This document shows, piece after piece, positions 63,601 to 64,000 of a stretch of 64,000 nucleotides of DNA. Source of the stretch: Hirudo medicinalis (lineage: Eukaryota; Annelida; Clitellata; Hirudinida; Hirudinidae); contig MPNW01000076.1 of the NCBI GenBank assembly GCA_011800805.1, positions 31,222-95,221 of the forward strand, read 5' to 3'. The notes beneath the pieces are model-generated. The model was not told the DNA's origin, made no database searches, and was given only the letters and a program-made list of their open reading frames with translations. The position numbers and the translations under genes are program-made. Every line of letters begins with the position of its first letter. The first letter of the stretch is position 1.

Positions 63601-63800
63601 ACTGCATGTTCGAAACACGCTAATCTCTTGCTGGGAAGTCAAATTCTGCCCTGAATTAGCATAACGTCCTTAATAATGAATGATGGCCTCCTTCACATCC
63701 TCTGCCTCATTATGCGGGTCCTTGCACTCGCAGGGAAACAAATGACTGACCTCCAGAGGTCAGTGGACGAAGACCATTTGGCAGGATGAGCATTCTTCTC

Positions 63801-63870
63801 CCCTCTTGTTGTTGTTGTTGCCGTTGTTGTGGTTGTTGTTGTTGTTGCTGTTGTTGCCGTTGTTGTTGAG
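63801..63870 (+). repeat. TTG/TTGCCG array
   Basis: Imperfect GTTGTT repeats with CCG and GCT variants; the window then ends in a GGA/AGG-rich array (63,968-64,000). Confidence 0.85.
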
Positions 63871-64000
63871 ATTGCGTGGCTTCACCTGGCCTCTTTGAAG
63901 ATGCAACCTTTCAAGTTATCTCCATTGCTGCATGCCACGCTGTTTCCAATTGCAAGCAGACGTCTGCAAGGAGGAAGGAGGAAGGAGGAGGAAGAGGAGG

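Overview
The window is nuclear DNA of an animal. It is AT-rich, most introns are short GT-AG introns, and the genes carry typical metazoan domain sets: a nuclear receptor of the ERR type, a membrane-anchored SREBP, a BTB-BACK-Kelch protein, a GAR-tailed nucleolin and a LITAF protein. An ERR-type receptor argues against sponge or ctenophore, and the repeats and intron sizes suggest an invertebrate. I cannot name the species or phylum from sequence alone.

Layout. 1-7.7 kb: three minus-strand genes, namely a small unrecognised protein with an amphipathic A-kinase-anchor-like helix, a short protein matching the N-terminal part of fibrous sheath-interacting protein 2, and a one-pass membrane protein of unknown function. 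7.7-11.3 kb: AT-rich, with a decayed LINE end. 11.4-14.8 kb: LITAF-like (+) and a SIRT3-like deacetylase (-), convergent, with a tRNA-like element beside the SIRT3 start. 17.2-19.5 kb: a pentameric ligand-gated channel gene (-) lacking the Cys-loop pair. 20.9-22.9 kb: nucleolin (+). 23.4-26.0 kb: an intact hAT-transposase-derived BED-finger gene (+). 26.7-29.9 kb: KLHL8-like (-). 31.2-39.8 kb: SREBP (+), with mariner and two retroelement remnants in introns. 41.5-46.6 kb: ERR-like receptor (+). 49.3-50.5 kb: cyclophilin A (+), convergent with a two-exon C2H2 protein (-; 50.7-53.1 kb). 53.6-64 kb: no confident gene. It holds a decayed LINE, long triplet arrays, AT-rich DNA and, at the end, a less AT-rich stretch with a perfect hairpin and paired octamer motifs.

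Gene relations. There are no operons. SREBP (sterol and lipid synthesis), ERR (mitochondrial energy genes) and SIRT3 (mitochondrial deacetylation) lie within about 34 kb, but nothing in the sequence shows that they are co-regulated. The FSIP2-like and anchor-like genes are adjacent on one strand and may both serve the sperm tail; that is inference. At least two dispersed repeat families, each with copies in introns and intergenic DNA, can be recognised by comparing the window with itself.

Splice sites were placed by eye from GT/AG signals and reading phase. For LITAF, SIRT3, the channel, nucleolin, the hAT gene, ERR, cyclophilin, the FSIP2-like gene and the C2H2 gene, the exon lengths sum to a whole number of codons. 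Some middle exons of SREBP and KLHL8 are approximate.
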